Origin: Nymphaea colorata
Taxonomy: Eukaryota; Streptophyta; Magnoliopsida; Nymphaeales; Nymphaeaceae
Length of the DNA stretch: 64,000 bases
Assembly: GCF_008831285.2 (NCBI RefSeq)
Contig: NC_045151.1
Span: forward strand, 987,544-1,051,543
Reading direction: 5' to 3'
Part shown: positions 47,773 to 57,316 of the stretch, piece after piece
Position numbering within the stretch: the first letter of the stretch is position 1
Layout of the letters: each line of letters starts with the position of its first letter
Notes under the pieces: generated by a model
What the model was told of the DNA's origin: nothing
Databases searched by the model: none
Seen by the model: the letters and a program-made list of their open reading frames with translations, nothing else
Program-made: the position numbers and the translations under genes

Positions 47773-50017
47773 AATGTCTCCACTGCTGTAACCTCTTTTT
47801 CCATGAACACATAGAGCATCCGTTACCAAAAGAGATTTCAGAGGCCATCTAATACAGATTACAGCCTTGTTGAACTGTACAAACTAAAAAGCTTAACAAT
47901 ATGAAGATAATAGATTATAATGCAAGAACACTAAGTATTATTTGGTTTTGTATGAGTTTATTCCCTCTACCTTCTCCCAAACCATTTGCATCTGTAACAA
48001 CCTTCCCCCCCTCCCTCCCTTTCCCCCCCCCAAAAAAAAAAAAGAGCACATGCGCACACACACATTGGGAAATAAAAAATGAAGGAAGAAAAGCTCCTCA
48101 AATCTTTCCTTCTGAAACCTTCCATGCCCTCTGACGTTAATATAAAGACTAACAACTCCTGCTATCAAAACCATAAAAAAGAACCATCATTCGGTCCTTA
48201 ACAGAACACTATGTGCATAGTGTTCTTGCATTAACAATATGAAGAATATAGATTATAATGCAAGAACACTATGCATTGAAGAATAAGAGTTTCCAAATGG
48301 TACAAACTAGTGCTTACAGCATCCCAGAATATTAGACAAAAATTGCAACATCTAAAAAGCCATAAAAATTAGGTTTTAAAAGAATCGGATACAATTCAGA
48401 TATAGATCAAACTTTGTCCAGTAAAAATCAGGTATCAGCTGAAATTGGATCGTGATTCAAAACCAAATGCACAAAATTTCAAACCAAATTTAAGCCTAAA
48501 TGTGCGAAAGACTAGACACTAGTGTGAGGTGGGAACTCAGGTAAATCCAAGTTAGTTATTTCAAGATTAATTTTTCGCTTGTTCCAACAACCAACACAGT
48601 GTGCTAGTGGCCAACATTTGTTGACCAGGTGAGCATCTTATTTCAGGCCCCTGTATGCATTTTTATATGAATGGTGAAGTTCAGATGTCTACAAACCATA
48701 GTCATAAATAACGTTTTCGGAGTTTTAAATAGCGAGGTTTTTCTCGAGTATAATACGATAAACTTGAAAAAATGGAATGGAGGGGGAAGGAGAATAAAAT
48801 AAGTGAGAAACTAATAACACAAACCAATGTTATCTGTATCGTATAAGTCGAAGAAACCTATGCGATACACGTTCGACACGCGATACACGCGTGCGTATCG
48901 TAACCGTATCACAGATGATGATGAAGAAAATGAAGATGATGATGCAAATGACGATTGACGAGGATTATTGTTGAGTCATGATAATTATATGTTTTGACTT
49001 TTGAACTTATGAATTGTGATGTAATCGATTTCTCTTTGGATGCTTATTATTATTTTGAATGTTTGATTTTTTTATTTTGGAATGTGTTGTTCATACTTCA
49101 TACTTTATATAAATCGATGTTCCTTTAAATACATTTTTCTTGATTGTTACTTGTTTTTTTCATTTTTTATGATTTTTAATATTTTAAAAAAATTAAAAAA
49201 TTAATTTTACGATACGTTACGATACAACGGTCAGCCCGACCGACACGCGATACGCTACGTCTTTGATAACATTGACACAAACATCAAAAGATAAGTAAAT
49301 TTGCAACAAATAAAAAATAGAAACTGAAAAAAAAAAACTGTTTGACTTTGGCATTAAAAAATGAAAAAAAAGTCGGAAAAAAAGTTTTTTTCTATTTTTT
49401 ACGTTTTTTTAAAACAAACATGTTCTTTTAAGTTTTAAACGGCAATTTAATTTATCGCAAAACAACCAAATGCAGTCCTACATCCATTGGTAAACTGAAA
49501 TCAGATCTCATGTTCAATGGGACGTTCATTTCTTTGCACAAAATCCAAGAAAACAATACAGACCAGCCAGATACCCAGACTACTTATATATTCCTATCAG
49601 ACACTACTCAAACTCTAAAAAAATTGAAGTATTGATGCTAAAAATGTTAGCTTTGTAGACATACTACAAAACAGCTTATCATTCAAAAAAAAAGTGCCAC
49701 AAAAAATGATAAGGTTTTAAGCCCCAAAATTACAGGCGCCACAAGGAAGTTTACGATAGTCAAGGCACACTAACTTGTCCTTCACCAAATGTTATTTTGC
49801 ATCTGTGACAAATAAAAGCAAAAAAAGTTATTCCAGCACCTATGACAATCTTGCAACTAAATATCATTGAACAATGCAAAAAGGAGTAACCAGTAAGCCC
49901 TACTTTGAGTTCTACAAAATAAAGCAACATAAAACTTGTTACCAGGAAGACCGCGAAGTTTGATAACTATATGATCAGGATCGGGTCCCATGAGCGAGTC
50001 CACCAATCCACCAAGCA
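28560..50017 (-). CDS. YLPM1-like P-loop NTPase domain protein, exons 2-13 of the visible gene
   Basis: Plant homologue of animal YLPM1/ZAP3, a nuclear protein with a kinase-like P-loop domain; its molecular role in plants is not well defined. Twelve exons join in frame: 50017-49943, 47109-46997, 46852-46751, 45997-45928, 45403-45348, 42729-42679, 32855-32751, 32622-32578, 31540-31435, 30887-30679, 30202-30122 and 28736-28560. Key motifs are GLPGSGKSY (Walker A, split by an intron), SMDDYFMTEVEK, KKVMEYCYEPEMEE, AYRASMLKAFKKTLEDG, SGYEVYILEATYRD, GCAARNVHGF, SGLIQAYGKGDKSVRWGD and IGPGAGYNL, ending RRQRIGGLDVEDD. The acceptor at 50018 is weak; alternatively an internal ATG in that exon is a start. 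A Trp usually seen in AQFW is Leu here. Introns hold a hAT relic and an 8-kb copia element. The N-terminal exon is probably at 57832-58437. Confidence 0.85.
28737..30121 (-). other. last intron of the YLPM1-like gene
   Basis: A 1.4-kb intron between GAGYNL and DSNPLPEEE. It contains a poly-A/poly-T tract at about 29297-29318 but no recognised gene. Confidence 0.7.
33370..33546 (+). repeat. tandem duplication (about 140 bp) that received the copia insertion
   Basis: The segment starting TTCATAACTTTGCAACAC at 33370 is repeated from 33510. The second copy is interrupted at 33546 by the copia element and resumes after it at about 41584-41690 (ATAAATCTCCATTA...GAATTAGTGGAAAC). The duplication therefore predates the insertion. 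Confidence 0.75.
33547..33788 (+). repeat. 5' LTR of the copia element
   Basis: 242 bases, beginning TGTTGACGG and ending TTTCTACA, followed immediately by the tRNA-Met PBS. By eye it differs from the 3' LTR at about ten positions plus one T-tract indel, about 96% identity. Confidence 0.9.
34190..35161 (+). pseudogene. copia gag with CCHC knuckle
   Basis: The probable gag start is ATG at 34190 (MADSSSSS). In-frame stops occur near 34287 and 34311, after which the frame is open from 34331. The protein has typical copia gag features (NNQVNSV, WIILEQMYGQ, FLAGLNDEFENIRSQIL) and a zinc knuckle CTHCKKLGHIVDFC. It is followed by the protease region. The two early stops make it a pseudogene. Confidence 0.85.
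35204..36017 (+). pseudogene. copia protease remnant and integrase 5' part
   Basis: The protease block reads WIVDNGATHHMTG, with DNG in place of the usual D(S/T)G, and then hits a stop near 35295. From 35413 an integrase frame opens with the HHCC zinc site (LYWHEHLAHL ... CDVCQFAK) and two catalytic Asp regions (HYDVWGP and RSDNAREY). It stops at the solo-LTR insertion after HETSCSYT. Confidence 0.85.
36018..38908 (+). mobile_element. solo LTR (2,891 bp) of a Ty3/gypsy family nested in the copia element
   Basis: Ends are TGTAACGC and GTGTGACA. A perfect 5-bp target-site duplication TATAC flanks it at 36013-36017 and 38909-38913. Removing the insert plus one TATAC restores the copia integrase frame HETSCSYT|PLQNGVAERKN. 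The sequence is the same family as the gypsy 5' LTR at 21987-25266, in inverse orientation. No gag or pol is present, so it is a solo LTR. The short ORFs in it, including the CT-rich duplicated stretch at about 36290-36400, are not genes. Confidence 0.95.
38914..40150 (+). pseudogene. copia integrase 3' part and RT 5' part
   Basis: Continues PLQNGVAERKN (third catalytic acidic residue, Glu), then a frame break. From 39022 it reads NCIPSRVLNGRTPYSML and FLGYSPTQKGYKCLDP (integrase C-terminus). The RT entry follows: KWTHAIQEKMEALDRNQTW, LVGSKWVYTIKYKPDG and YKARLVAKGFSQ. A frameshift at about 40100-40150 moves the coding sequence into another frame. Confidence 0.85.
40110..41348 (+). pseudogene. 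copia RT catalytic region and RNase H
   Basis: A long open frame carries VKNVFLNGDLKEEVYM, LKKALYGLKLSPRAWF, the YVDDM catalytic motif, KLKYFLGIEI, and the RNase H blocks YSDADWA, SSAEAEYRAV, YCDNKSAINLA and RTKHVEIDCHFIRE. It ends just at the polypurine tract. This part is intact, but upstream breaks prevent production of a full polyprotein. Confidence 0.9.
41343..41583 (+). repeat. 3' LTR of the copia element
   Basis: 241 bases, TGTTGACGG to TTTCTACA, preceded by a polypurine tract. It pairs with the 5' LTR at 33547-33788. Confidence 0.9.
41707..41822. repeat. 58-bp perfect tandem duplication
   Basis: The unit starting TCAATACTCTGATCAAACGG occurs at 41708 and again at 41766. The two copies are essentially identical, which suggests a recent duplication inside the YLPM1-like intron. 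Confidence 0.85.
43141..44270 (+). pseudogene. hAT-type (DUF659-like) transposase relic
   Basis: Pieces in different frames resemble plant hAT transposases. They include ALNLL-like and INSIVKQSQEITK (about 43330-43370), EEKPAMGYLNLYEVM (about 43622-43665), and RWTGQLYHALHAAAYYFN followed by MDREENKSLLDCIEKLVIEP (about 43743-43890). Stops and frameshifts break it throughout. It sits in the intron between YLPM1-like exons at 45348 and 42729, on the opposite strand. Terminal inverted repeats were not located. Confidence 0.65.
46158..46674 (-). repeat. inverted duplication, copy A (YLPM1-like intron)
   Basis: This segment lies in the intron between the exons ending PEMEE and starting AYRASM. Its reverse complement recurs at 57317-57832 with only scattered differences. 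Being within a normal intron position, this is probably the source copy. Confidence 0.85.
47736..47771. repeat. (CT)n(CA)n microsatellite
   Basis: A run of CT dinucleotides passes directly into CA dinucleotides, within a YLPM1-like intron. Confidence 0.9.
48825..49274. mobile_element. non-autonomous hAT-like element with perfect 8-bp TSD
   Basis: It has perfect 10-bp terminal inverted repeats CAATGTTATC (48825-48834) and GATAACATTG (49265-49274). An 8-bp target-site duplication ACACAAAC flanks it at 48817-48824 and 49275-49282. Eight-bp duplications are the hAT hallmark. Subterminal CGATAC/GTATCG words are abundant at both ends. Inside, at about 48912-48958, a frame reads DDDEENEDDDANDD then stop, which looks like the acidic C-terminal tail of a transposase, so it is likely an internal-deletion derivative. 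It lies in the intron upstream of YLPM1-like exon 47109-46997. Confidence 0.88.
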
Positions 50018-50256
50018 CTCAGCCCGCCATTACGCTCAAATTCACCGACTAAGGGGGAAGGCCGAAGGGGTGAGCGAAGCGCTCAAACCGCGAAACGGCG
50101 AAGGGCAAGGCCGCCGGCAGGGCGACGAGCGGCAGGTTCTTCTTCTTTTTGAGTGAATGGTTGAATCGAGATTTTTCACCGCGTGATACTAACACAGTTC
50201 AGTTTTAAACTGTGTGGGCAAAAGAAAGGGAGGGAAGTTTTAAACTGAATTCCGCC
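50018..50256. promoter_or_regulatory. short divergent interval between the YLPM1-like exon and DUF1664
   Basis: Only about 240 bases separate the minus-strand exon at 50017 from the plus-strand ATG at 50257. The left part is GC-rich. The right part has two copies of AGTTTTAAACTG (about 50201 and 50237). If transcription starts here for DUF1664, the promoter is here; whether it also serves the minus strand is unknown. Confidence 0.35.
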
Positions 50257-52528
50257 ATGGACGGGCAGGGAATAGGGCTTGGGAAGATCCTCTTCCTGGT
50301 CGGTGCAGGTCTCCCCCTATTCTCTTTCTTAGTCTCTTTCTAAAGTATTTTTGTCGTCTGGAAGTTGAATTTTGAATGTTTTGCTGGTGGAACTTTCATT
50401 TGTGTCATACGGTTTTGTTTTATGGTTGTAGGATGCACAGGATTGATTATTATGAAGAAAGGAAAATTATCAGAATTTTTGGGGGATTTCCAGGCGGGCG
50501 TTTGGTTACCTTCGTCTGGTTTCGGTGGGCTTGGCAATTGCTGTGGTGGAGGTTTTGGCAGTTTTCCTGGTTCTTGCTCGCTTTTGGGTCGGATTCCTGC
50601 TCCGCCCTCTCTTGAATCTGATTCCCTCCGCTTCGACCAGCCAGTTCCCTTTTCCGTGCTACGTGCTTCTCTGTTAGATCTTCATCATCGGCTGCATGGT
50701 CATCTCTCTGTTTGGGTAAACTCTCTCCCTCACTCTTTGCAGCGTATTTTTCTTTTTATTGTTTGATTCTGATATCACGCTCTTTGCAGCGCATTTTTCT
50801 TTCCACTTCTTTTTATTATGTGATTGTGATATTTTCGTATATGCACAGTGTATATTTTTCTCTGTTTTAGTGTGTTGTTCTCTGTTTTAGTGTGCTGTTT
50901 ACATTTCTGAAATAGTGATGCAACCTGGTGGTTTGTTTATGAGGTCGGTCGAGAGAGTTAGAGAGACTTCATATTAATACTTATTAGGTGCCTGAGTGGC
51001 TTTGTACTATAATACTATTCAGTTATTCTTAGGTTTTTATTTTCCTACTGTTCTGTTTTTAGTTTTAGTTGTGATTCTTGTGAAATTTTCTTAAGTTTTA
51101 TTCTTGCTGCAGTGGTAAAAATAAAATGCGATTTTTTCTCTAGTTTTTTAATTTATATTCTATTCTTTATCAGATGATTCTCTGATTCTCTCTTTGCTGT
51201 TCTGCTATATTATTATTAATTTATTATAATAAATTAATAATAATAATAACAATATAATAATAATAAAATACTTTCGCCGCACCGCCGCACCTAAATTTTT
51301 TGAGATGTCCCATGCCGACACCCGCACCCCGCACTCTGGTGACATAGTTTTTATCAGATTTATGCTTACTAAGGAGCAACTCAAAATAAGGTTGCTTCTT
51401 GGAATGATGGGGCAGTCGAAATGGTATGCTTTATAAGGATTCAATGATAACACAGAGGCTGGATGAAAACTGTGTGGTTCATGAAATATTGAAAGGCTAT
51501 TGCTGGCCCAAAATGGAGCAAAGCCTGGTAGGGTCATTAGATCTCTGTCACAAAATATCACCACACTCCACAGGGATATTTGAGCCCTGACATCTTATTC
51601 TGCTGCATAAATTTCTTCATATGCTTTATGCCGTCTTAGAATACTGTGAACTAAAAATTTTTCGGCAAATGAACAATGTTTTATTAACGATTTAACGGTT
51701 ATAACTTATTGTAGCTTATAACTGTATGATTCATTGTTTTATTTGAATTTATCTAGGTCCGGCAACAGCGAGCCTCTTCACGACATATAACTGTTGTCGA
51801 TGGAGATTCTGGTCAAATAGTATCCTCCTCACTGTATCATGAAAATCAACATATGTTACTGTTGTAGGTAAACTAAGATATCATTATGAATATGGAAATT
51901 GACTGACTGCTATACATCATCAAATATACTGTTTCCTTCCTTATACAACCCCCAGGTTTCATATGAAAGATTTTTCTATTGCTTTACCACTTTACGTTGA
52001 GATATGTAGATTGACATTGTGTTACTGCTTTTCTTGGAAAATACTTGCTTTTCAGTAAAATTAAAAATATGCAGATTTTGTTCATAGTCTTTTAAGGGGC
52101 CATTTGTGTGAATCATTTTATTTTTGCTTGACAGGCACTATATTTTTAAATTTTGACTTTTTTTTCCAGGTAATATGACATCAGGTAATATGACATCTCT
52201 TCTGGTTCCAGCTGCTGCCTTAGTTTATGGGTACATGTGGTGGAAGGTACATGTGCATCACAAGCATGTTCTCTGTATTTGCATGTGCATGCGTGTCTCT
52301 TTCTCCGAGTAGTACATGCATGTACTTTAATTATGCATATATCTGCTTTAAAGTGTCTTAATATTGATGAATTGCTGCTATTTTTGTTATGATTTCACAT
52401 TGTCTAAGCTATGGTGGTTTTTTATGGAAAACATCTAGGGATTGTCCTTCTCGGATCCCATGGACAGTATGGCAAATGTTGTTACAAGTATTGCAAAACA
52501 TTTGGAGCAAGTTTCTCCAGCTTTTGCG
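50257..52528 (+). CDS. DUF1664 family protein, N-terminal exons
   Basis: Plant DUF1664 proteins have an N-terminal hydrophobic anchor, a second hydrophobic stretch and a coiled-coil; their function is unknown. Exons seen are 50257-50308 (MDGQGIGLGKILFLVGA), 50432 to about 50492 (GCTGLIIMKKGKLSEFLGDF), 51757-51819 (VRQQRASSRHITVVDGDSGQ), 52170-52246 (TSLLVPAAALVYGYMWWK) and 52439-52528 (GLSFSDPMDSMANVVTSIAK...). From memory these match the family's VGAG-LTG, AAQIRQL-TI, LVPAAA-YMWWKG and FSDVM-MANAV blocks in order. The donor of exon 2 is not clear, and an exon with the expected KYDSALL-type block was not found. After the last exon the sequence runs into a copia remnant instead of the coiled-coil exons. 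It is therefore probably a truncated gene. Its C-terminal half may be the minus-strand exons at 9.9-12.1 kb. Confidence 0.7.
52168..52197 (+). repeat. 15-bp tandem repeat duplicating a splice acceptor
   Basis: AGGTAATATGACATC is repeated twice in tandem, so the acceptor of the DUF1664 exon at 52170 has a second in-frame AG 15 bases on. Using either would change the protein by five residues. Confidence 0.8.
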
Positions 52529-53622
52529 GTATGGTTCATTGACCAGATCTATGAATTGGTTGTTTTGTGTTTCCCAAGATAGTTTGGTTGCAATATTACT
52601 GTTGTATAGCCACTGGTTCACTATAATGTCCCTTGACGTGGATAAGGAAGTGCCTGTATTTGAAGGGCTTCAGGTCGCTGGTTTTGGTATTTGAATTTTG
52701 GACTCATAAAATCAGCTGCCCACGTTTTAATAGTCTGGTGTTGGAAACTAATATTCTTCTTGAGGATTTATCTTTCATAGCAGAAAGAAAAGATAGAGGG
52801 AGTTGCCTGGTAAATTTTTAATTACGTGTATGTCTTTTCACTATGTTCGGGATTTACAAAACATATTGAAGTGGATTGCCACTATGTTCGGGATTTAGTT
52901 CAAGAAGGAATTATTAGCACTATTCATGTCTCTTCCAAAGGAATTATTAGCACTATTCATGACTCAGACTTCATAAAAACAGCTGCCCACGTATGTGTAA
53001 CTTTCTATCTCTCTCTCTTGTGGCCATCGAAATCACCAACCTGTCATCACCCATCAGCAATGGACCCCCTCTTCTCCTGTACATGAAGACATCGCGAAGC
53101 TTAGTTGTGAAGATATTGTAAATCAATGGAGTCTACGTATACTTTTTTCTTACATTTCGGAAAAGCTTAGTTGTCTGTTATTTCTTGGACAAGCTTAATT
53201 GCTAAATCTTTTCCCATCTATCTTATTTGTTCCTTCTTCTTGCTTGTAATTCATTATTGTGTTTTTCTTGGTCTACAATCATGTCTAGAAGAAGCATAGG
53301 TGCTAATTGAGGCCTTTTCTCTTGGTATGTTGGAATATTTGGAAATATGCTGGTATTTGATACAAACAACCGGTCTTACGACCCTAAATGAATCGTAGCA
53401 TGCATACTTAGATCTTCTGTCAAAGCCATCTTTCAAACCACTTCTCTAATCTGTTGCCTTTAGGTTCCACACAACCTAAATTTTGGTCGAACTTGTTGAA
53501 CAATTGACGAATATATCAAAATGGGGCAGGTTTGAGAACTTGTTGCTTCTATCAGCAAAATTGTCAGCTGGTGCATGAAAGCGTAAAGGTTAGACCTTGT
53601 AAATAAGGGAAAACAACATTAA
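52351..53622 (+). repeat. segment duplicated at 25.3-26.5 kb
   Basis: Matches 25269-26463 in direct orientation. It contains the DUF1664 exon 52439-52528 and, at about 52840-52930, a fragment of Ty1/copia RNase H (TKHIEVDCHYVRDLVQEGI). An internal GGAATTATTAGCACTATTCATG unit is repeated at about 52905 and 52939. This copy has about 76 extra bases (53513-53588) relative to the other. Confidence 0.85.
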
Positions 53623-54384
53623 CATGGAAAGGAAATTGCAGGGTGGTTCCTTTTGAGGATTCAATGAAAAAAAAAATAATGATGGAACTTTATAGTTATG
53701 CAGCTTCTGTTTTTTCTGGCAACAACCCATGTTGTGATTCATGTGGTAGTCAAGTAACACCGGTCTAAAAAGGTTGTGATAATATTTCAATCTATGAGGT
53801 GAAGAGTTTCTTTCTGTCCATTGAATAGAGTTATTTGATGCTTTGCTAAACGATGCCCTTTTAGGGAATCAAAGGAGCGAAACGTCAGTTATATTACAAG
53901 AAAGGGATTCTTGGGTTCCCTCCTCAGTCTCGAAGAGGAGCACTCACTCCTTGATTTCTTTGTTTCATTTCAAAATTTTCAATTCATACACACAAAAAAA
54001 TAGGCTGATTCGGCAGCTTTTCGTTCAATTTCTCATGGAGTTGAATTCTCATCAGTTCTCCAGGTGAAGAACGAAGCATTCACAAAGCTTTGTGTTAGGG
54101 CTTTGTCGTCAGGCAGCTATTGCGAGTGATGCCTTTTGAGAGCCTCATCTCCTGCACATATGTGGTTGTGGGGCATGGGTACATGCCTTTTCAAGAAAAT
54201 GAGTTGATAGGTGGCTTTAATTTAAAAAAAAAACTTTATCTACTTGAAGACTATAATCATGGCCGTTTAAGATAATTTGGCTCAGAGAAGTTCTGAGTCT
54301 TCTGACCTAAACAAATTTCATATTCTACCTGATACATGCTTGTGGTCATGGGATCAAAGTCTAGCATTTAGTAAGTTTAGCTGA
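52529..54384. other. region after the DUF1664 exons, no further exon recognised
   Basis: Apart from the copia RNase H fragment near 52.85 kb, this region has only short open frames. The coiled-coil exons expected downstream of the DUF1664 exon are not visible here. Confidence 0.5.
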
Positions 54385-55831
54385 GGCTACGTTTGATTGC
54401 AGGGGGAAATTGGAGGGGCGGGTGAAAAGTGTACGACCGGTTGAAATTTCAACCGCCGTGACATGAGAGCATCAAACGCGTGAAAAATTCACGCGAATTA
54501 TTCGTACAAATTGGGTAAATTTAACGTGGAAAAAAGTCGGAGGTTGGACTTTTGACGTTTTACCGCGAACAAAATTTTGAGCCGTTAGGGCTCAAAATTT
54601 CATCCTCCCTTTCTCTCGGTTTCCCCTTCCATCGAAGCTCTCGCGTCTCCACCCTTCCGCCTGAAGCTCTCGCGTCTCCTCCCTTCCGCCTGAACCCTCG
54701 CGATCTACCTCTGTCGCTGCCTAAAGCTCCCTTCTCCTCTGTCGCTGCCTGAAGCCCCCTTCTCCTCCTTCGCGATCTACCTCCGACGCTGCCTGAAGCT
54801 CCCTTCTCCTCTGTTGCCTGAAGCTCCCTTCTCCTCTGTCTCTGCTTGAAGCTCCCTTCTCCTCTGTCGCTGCCTAAAGCCCCCTTCTCCTCCTTCGTGC
54901 AAGTAGATCTGACCCAAAAAGCAGGGACAAAGCTCCCGCGTCGAGGTTTTCAAGGATTTCGCTGGCGTTCGCTTCATGTAAAGGTTCTTCGGAAAGACTT
55001 ATGCGGGTTCCTCGGTTCAGTGGGAAGTTGGGAGTCGTTGGTTGCTCTCAGAATCACAGACCACAACAGGATCTCTCTCATATATGGTATAACGCCGTCA
55101 CTTCCTCCCATTTTTTAAAAAATTTTTGCTCTACAGCTTGTCTTGAACTTGTATAAACCATTCTTTGCTGGAGGTTCGTGCATTCACCGATATTTTGTTT
55201 GGTTGGTCATTGAAAAATCTCAAATCTTTGTAGGTATTTTGCTCTGGTTGTGCGCTTTGATGGGAAATGAAACATAGGCCGTGTGTGCTTTCCTGTAGTC
55301 GCTTTTTTCATTGGTCCTGATTTATTTTCTTTAATTTGGCATTGCAGTGTTGATTGCCACAGGGCTTCCCTTTAGCTCGTGTTCCTGAATGATTATGGCA
55401 TTGTAGTCTAAAGCATATACAGCGATTTGAGTTCGAAATGGACCATATTACCCGTTAGAACTATTTAGTCTGATATGTCGCTTGCTTGGATGCATGAATG
55501 TTGTGGGGTTTCGAGTTTTTAGAATTGTGTTAATGGTATTTGTTTACATCATCTTTCATTTTGTACCATCTTCTGATTTGAGGAGAACCAATATAACAAG
55601 TTCTAACGATCCGAAAAAAAGTCTCTCCTATTTTTTACCCTGTGCACCAAACACAATTAAATTTACCCAGCAAAAAACTACCATGTGCATCAAACACAGT
55701 TAGTTTTACCCTGCAAAAAACTTCCCTATAATCAAACATGGCCTCAAATCGGAAGAGGGTTAAATTTCATCATGTTTTTTTTTTCAGAAAAACTTACCAT
55801 GTTAAATTCTTCCTTGCGATCAAACGCAGCC
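54385..55831. mobile_element. PIF/Harbinger-like element carrying a GC-rich minisatellite
   Basis: Imperfect 20-bp terminal inverted repeats start GGCTACGTTTGATTGCAGGG (54385) and, on the other strand, GGCTGCGTTTGATCGCAAGG (55831 inward). That is 17 of 20 matching. A 3-bp duplication TGA flanks both ends (54382-54384 and 55832-55834). TIRs starting GGC and a 3-bp TSD fit PIF/Harbinger. Inside, 54640-54895 holds imperfect roughly 27-bp repeats of a GAAGCTCCCTTCTCCTCTG type. Further secondary copies of the CATCAAACAC-type terminal word lie near 55640-55740. No transposase is seen. Confidence 0.72.
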
Positions 55832-56543
55832 TGATGGTGGTGCAAGGTATGGAAACTGTAAACTAGTCAAATCGAGTTTCCTGGTTCTTGTACATGGTGA
55901 GAACCAGGAAAGTGATTCTTAGTTTTCCATACTTGGAGTACCTGATGCACCTATTATTTAGGCAAGGGCTGTTTTGTCCAGAGAGCCCTGTGCACAAAGA
56001 ATGGGACTTCAGCACATTCGTCTATTCTGTTGTGGTTGGGAGAAGTAGGATTTTGCACCTGCAGAGATGGGAGCTAATCAGTGATTTTTTTTTTAATCAT
56101 CAACCTAAAAAATGGACACTAACAAGATAATCAATGTGCCAATGAAAGATAAGTAAGCGAATTCCCTTTCTCCTAAATTCTGTGTTAGCAAGTGAATCCT
56201 AAGTTTCAGGAAAAGGTTCCAGACGTGGCATGTTTCTCAAGCAAAATGCAATATGAACAACAGAATTTGTAGCTCCCTTCTTTTCTTTTGGCTTTTTCAT
56301 CAAGTATTCCTGTTTGGATTGGGAAGCTCAAGTTTAATGTATCTTTCTTTTCTAGGCATTTTGTAAAGTTATTCGAAGCTGGGATTCAAAGAAGTTCATG
56401 ATAGGATGGTGAGTGTCTTCTTTTCTAAGTTACAGCAATCAAATTTTCTTTTCCTCCATTATACAATAAGAATTGGTTATTTTGATGGTTTATCAATACT
56501 TTGCTCTTATTCTTCTGTGGTCCTTGTAGTTGGACAAATACAG

Positions 56544-57283
56544 AACAACCAAACATTCAAGGAAGTTGCCATCATAAGACACTCACAAGTTGGTGAATAT
56601 TCATTTGGTTTCATCACCTCAGCTGTTACTCTTCAGGTTTATACTGATTCTTCCTAGGAATCCATTGGTTTTTGTTTGATTCTTTCAAAGGAAATTCTGA
56701 TGCTTTGGAGATTATTCACCTCAGCACAAAAAAAAAAAAAACTATTTTAAGTTTGATTTGTGTATGAGTTTATCAGAAAGTTACAAGGTGCTTCCCAACT
56801 CTTCTGAAATCAGTCTGTCAGCTTTTCCATTTTTTAACGAGTTTTTATGTATCATGTGGATTAAAATGGGTTAGGTAATCTAATTCTAATTTGAATAATA
56901 CAGACATTTGTCTGATTGCTTGTTTATTTGTTTTTTTTGTGCTTGTTTTAAATCTCTGTCATTATAACCTTATGGTCCCTCATTTAGCACGATTCTGGTG
57001 AAGAGGAGCTTTGTTGTGTCTACATACCCACCAACCACCTTTACATTGGTCACATATTCCTGATCAATTCGAAAGATGTTATCAGGCTAAATTTATCAGT
57101 CCGTGAAGGAATTGGTAAGCATTCATTTTGCAGCAGCTTTTCTTGATCATCATTTAAGCGATAAAGTGATTTTGTGGGGTAAATATTGCAGAGATTTTCG
57201 TTTCTGGTGGAATTTCAATGCCCCAAATATTGTCAATGTTAGACTTGCAAATTATTCAAGCTGATAGGACAAGTTCAAGCTGA
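56544..57283 (+). pseudogene. COV-like (LIKE COV) membrane protein, 3' exons only
   Basis: Three exons in frame are 56544-56636 (FKEVAIIRHSQVGEYSFGFI...), 56988-57114 (CCVYIPTNHLYIGHIFLIN ... NLSVREGI) and 57192-57283 (EIFVSGGISMPQILSMLD ... stop). Introns are GT/AG and phases agree. These are, from memory, the conserved C-terminal half of plant CONTINUOUS VASCULAR RING family proteins (DUF502), which are endomembrane proteins. The N-terminal half with the two transmembrane segments was not found in the 2.7 kb upstream, where the PIF/Harbinger-like element lies. The fragment is probably a 5'-truncated copy. It ends 34 bp before the inverted duplication at 57317. Confidence 0.75.
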
Positions 57284-57316
57284 AAGGACGAGATCTACCA
57301 AAAGCTGAAGCATTTA

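Noticed and set aside
54552..55118. Possible gene on the plus strand (frames with KLPRRGFQGFRWRS)
   Set aside because: It lies inside the PIF/Harbinger-like element, is built largely of minisatellite units, and no domain is visible; listed as a possible captured fragment only.
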